This document shows, piece after piece, positions 5,217 to 6,728 of a DNA stretch of 6,728 bases. Positions within the stretch are counted from its first letter, which is position 1. Each line of letters begins with the position of its first letter. The DNA lies in the NCBI GenBank assembly GCA_025935435.1, contig JAICVH010000133.1, positions 1 through 6,728 on the forward strand. Direction: 5' to 3'. The position numbers were made by a program, and so were the translations under genes. The notes beneath the pieces are model-generated. The model was given only the letters and a program-made list of their open reading frames with translations. It made no database searches and was not told the DNA's origin. This DNA is from Burkholderiales bacterium. GTDB taxonomy: Bacteria; Pseudomonadota; Gammaproteobacteria; Burkholderiales; Casimicrobiaceae.

Positions 5217-6221
5217 TCATTCTAACCAGCCCTTGATCCTGCGCGCCAATGCGTCGCGACTAATGCCGTAGCGGTCATGCAGCGTTGGCAGTGCGCCGGC
5301 ATCGAGAAACGCGTCGGGAAGTCCCGCAAGCTCGATCCTCGTCGGTTGGACGCGGTGTCGGACAAGGGCACTTGCGACCGCCTCCCCCAAGCCTCCAATC
5401 ACCGAGTGGTTCTCGGCCACGACGACCAGACGCGTTTTGACACGAACGGCGTCGACAATCGTCGTCTCGTCGAGCGGCTTGATCGTCGGGCAGTGCAGGA
5501 CGCCGCCGCTTATCTTATCCGCCCGCAGGGTCTCGACGACTTCCAGAGCACGCATGGTCATGAAGCCACTCGAGATAATCAGGACATCATTGCCTTCACA
5601 CAGGAGCTTCGCTTTGCCGAGCTCGAATTTGTAATCGAACTCGTCTAGGACGAGCGGTACATTGCCTCGCAGGAGACGCATGTAGACGGGCCCCTGATGT
5701 GCCGCGATCGCGGGCACCGCTTGCTCGATGTCGAGCGCATCGCAGGGATCGACAATCGTCATTCCCGGAATACCGCGCATGGTCGCGAGGTCTTCGGTCG
5801 CTTGGTGGCTCGGCCCGTAGCCGGTGGTCAGACCCGGCAGCGCACAGCAAATCTTCACGTTGAGGTTCTCTTCAGCGATCACCTGATGAATGAAGTCGTA
5901 CGCGCGCCTGGTGCCGAAGACCGCGTATGTCGTTGCAAACGGAATGAAGCCTTCCTTTGCCATGCCGCCGGCAGCGCCCATCAACAGCTGCTCCGCCATA
6001 CCCATCTGGAAAAAGCGATCGGGATACGCCTGGGCAAACAGATGAAGATCCGTGTACTTCGCGAGATCAGCCGTAAGGCCCACGATCTCTTCGCGGTCGG
6101 CAGCGAGTTCCACGAGCGACTTTCCGAACGGCGCCGGCTTCACGCGCTGTCCTTCCGTGGCGATCGAAGCGATCATCGCGGACGTGGTCAGGCGACGTTT
6201 CTTGTCTGCGACGGTATTCAT
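5217..6221 (-). CDS. Transketolase, C-terminal subunit
   Basis: The 334-residue C-terminal half of a two-subunit, thiamine-diphosphate-dependent transketolase. It supplies the pyrimidine-binding and C-terminal domains to the active site made with the neighbouring N-terminal subunit, moving a two-carbon ketol unit between sugar phosphates. Visible marks: LTADLAKYT, then FFQMGMAEQ with the cofactor-activating glutamate E77, FATTYAVFGTRRAYDFI (95-111), and GPSHQATEDLA with H139, the expected substrate/cofactor-site histidine. The C-terminal domain starts near 195 (GKAKLLCEGNDVLIISSG) and contains PTIKPLD and AENHSVIGGLGEAV. The length is normal for the split form. The start ATG overlaps the upstream gene's TGA (ATGA), and GAGGGA (6235-6230) lies eight bases before it. 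Besides pentose-phosphate substrates, split enzymes of this family are known to act on apulose 4-phosphate or on sulfo-sugars; the substrate here cannot be determined. Confidence 0.95.
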   Translation of the reverse strand: MNTVADKKRRLTTSAMIASIATEGQRVKPAPFGKSLVELAADREEIVGLTADLAKYTDLHLFAQAYPDRFFQMGMAEQLLMGAAGGMAKEGFIPFATTYAVFGTRRAYDFIHQVIAEENLNVKICCALPGLTTGYGPSHQATEDLATMRGIPGMTIVDPCDALDIEQAVPAIAAHQGPVYMRLLRGNVPLVLDEFDYKFELGKAKLLCEGNDVLIISSGFMTMRALEVVETLRADKISGGVLHCPTIKPLDETTIVDAVRVKTRLVVVAENHSVIGGLGEAVASALVRHRVQPTRIELAGLPDAFLDAGALPTLHDRYGISRDALARRIKGWLE

Positions 6222-6728
6222 GCCGTAGTTCCCTCAGGCTGGACACAGGGCTGGGACTGGTCAAGCACTTCGATCGCCTGCTGCCACTCGGCGGGATCGA
6301 CGCGAATGAAGTGGTTCTTCTCACGTTGCTCCAGGAACGGCACACCTTTGCCCATGAGCGTGTCGAATAGGATCACGCGCGGCTTCGCATCCGCAGCCGA
6401 CCGCGCTACGTCGAATGCGGCGACGACCGCGGGCAGGTCGTTGCCATCAAGACGCTGTACGTGCCAGCCGAACGCGGCCCACTTGTCGTCCAGCGGCTCG
6501 AATCCCAGCACCTTGCGCGATGGACCGTCGGCCTGCTGGTTGTTGATGTCGACGAGACAGATGAGATTTGACAGCCGGAAATGCGCAGCTGCCATGGCAG
6601 CCTCCCACGTCGAGCCCTCGTCTAGCTCCCCGTCGGACATCGAGTTGTAAACGCACGCGATACTTTTCTTCTGAACCAAGCCAAGCGCCACCCCGACTGC
6701 GATCGGAAGTCCGTGGCCGAGCGATCCG
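6218..6728 (-). CDS. Transketolase, N-terminal subunit (partial, 5' end beyond window)
   Basis: The last 169 or so codons of the N-terminal, diphosphate-binding subunit of the same transketolase; the start lies beyond the right edge, and the frame is open to base 6728. The visible part begins with GSLGHGLPIAVGVALG, a family signature. Then comes the thiamine-diphosphate/metal motif in the form SDGELDEG ... DINNQQADG, where the usual first Gly of GDG is Ser; this SDGE form occurs in other transketolase-like proteins and need not mean loss of activity. WEAAMAAAHFRL, LMGKGVPFLEQREKNHF and a short C-terminal tail follow. The stop codon TGA (6220-6218) shares bases with the ATG of the C-terminal subunit, so the two are translated in a coupled way and probably in equal amounts. 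Other operon members would lie further right. Confidence 0.93.
   Translation of the reverse strand, partial: GSLGHGLPIAVGVALGLVQKKSIACVYNSMSDGELDEGSTWEAAMAAAHFRLSNLICLVDINNQQADGPSRKVLGFEPLDDKWAAFGWHVQRLDGNDLPAVVAAFDVARSAADAKPRVILFDTLMGKGVPFLEQREKNHFIRVDPAEWQQAIEVLDQSQPCVQPEGTTA

Noticed and set aside
5697..6650. Long open frame (317 codons) on the + strand opposite both transketolase subunits.
   Set aside because: It is antisense to two well-recognised conserved genes and its translation (many Arg, His, Ser) resembles no protein. Long antisense frames are expected in GC-rich DNA.

Overview
The window is GC-rich (by eye roughly 60% or more) and has the gene content of an alphaproteobacterium of the Bradyrhizobium/Rhodopseudomonas/Afipia type. 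This rests on family recognition only: a class III cyclase carrying TolB-like and TPR modules, an orphan PF04392-type solute-binding protein and a split transketolase are all common in that group. No rRNA, tRNA, CRISPR, insertion sequence or integrase was seen. It reads as ordinary chromosomal sequence with one unusual protein.

Layout. Positions 1-246 are gene-free and hold two GC-rich inverted repeats. At 247-2586 (+) lies a 779-residue single-pass membrane adenylate/guanylate cyclase. Its order is: cytoplasmic class III catalytic domain, one membrane helix, TolB-like domain, TPR array, and an added C-terminal rhodanese domain. After 90 bases, 2677-3381 (+) encodes a lipoprotein with a SYLF (YSC84-like) domain. 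A 329-base gene-free gap (3382-3710) holds several hairpins and a short direct repeat. At 3711-4055 (+) is a 114-residue soluble protein that resembles small YCII/dimeric alpha-beta-barrel proteins. After another 154 bases, 4210-5196 (+) encodes an exported ABC-type solute-binding protein with no permease or ATPase beside it. Converging on it from the other strand is a two-subunit transketolase: the C-terminal subunit (6221-5217) and, upstream and cut by the window edge, the N-terminal subunit (6728-6218). The two overlap in an ATGA and are surely translationally coupled.

How the parts relate. The cyclase and the SYLF lipoprotein could be co-transcribed, but nothing in the sequence proves a functional link. 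The 114-residue protein and the binding protein each have their own ribosome-binding site and intergenic region, so they look like separate units. The transketolase pair is a metabolic operon whose other genes lie beyond the right edge; its sugar substrate cannot be told from this window.

The observation most worth following is the cyclase. A predicted periplasmic rhodanese domain carries the only two cysteines found after the membrane helix (C733 and C738), which suggests a sulfur- or redox-responsive cyclic-nucleotide sensor. That function is inference. I do not see a convincing new multi-gene system here.
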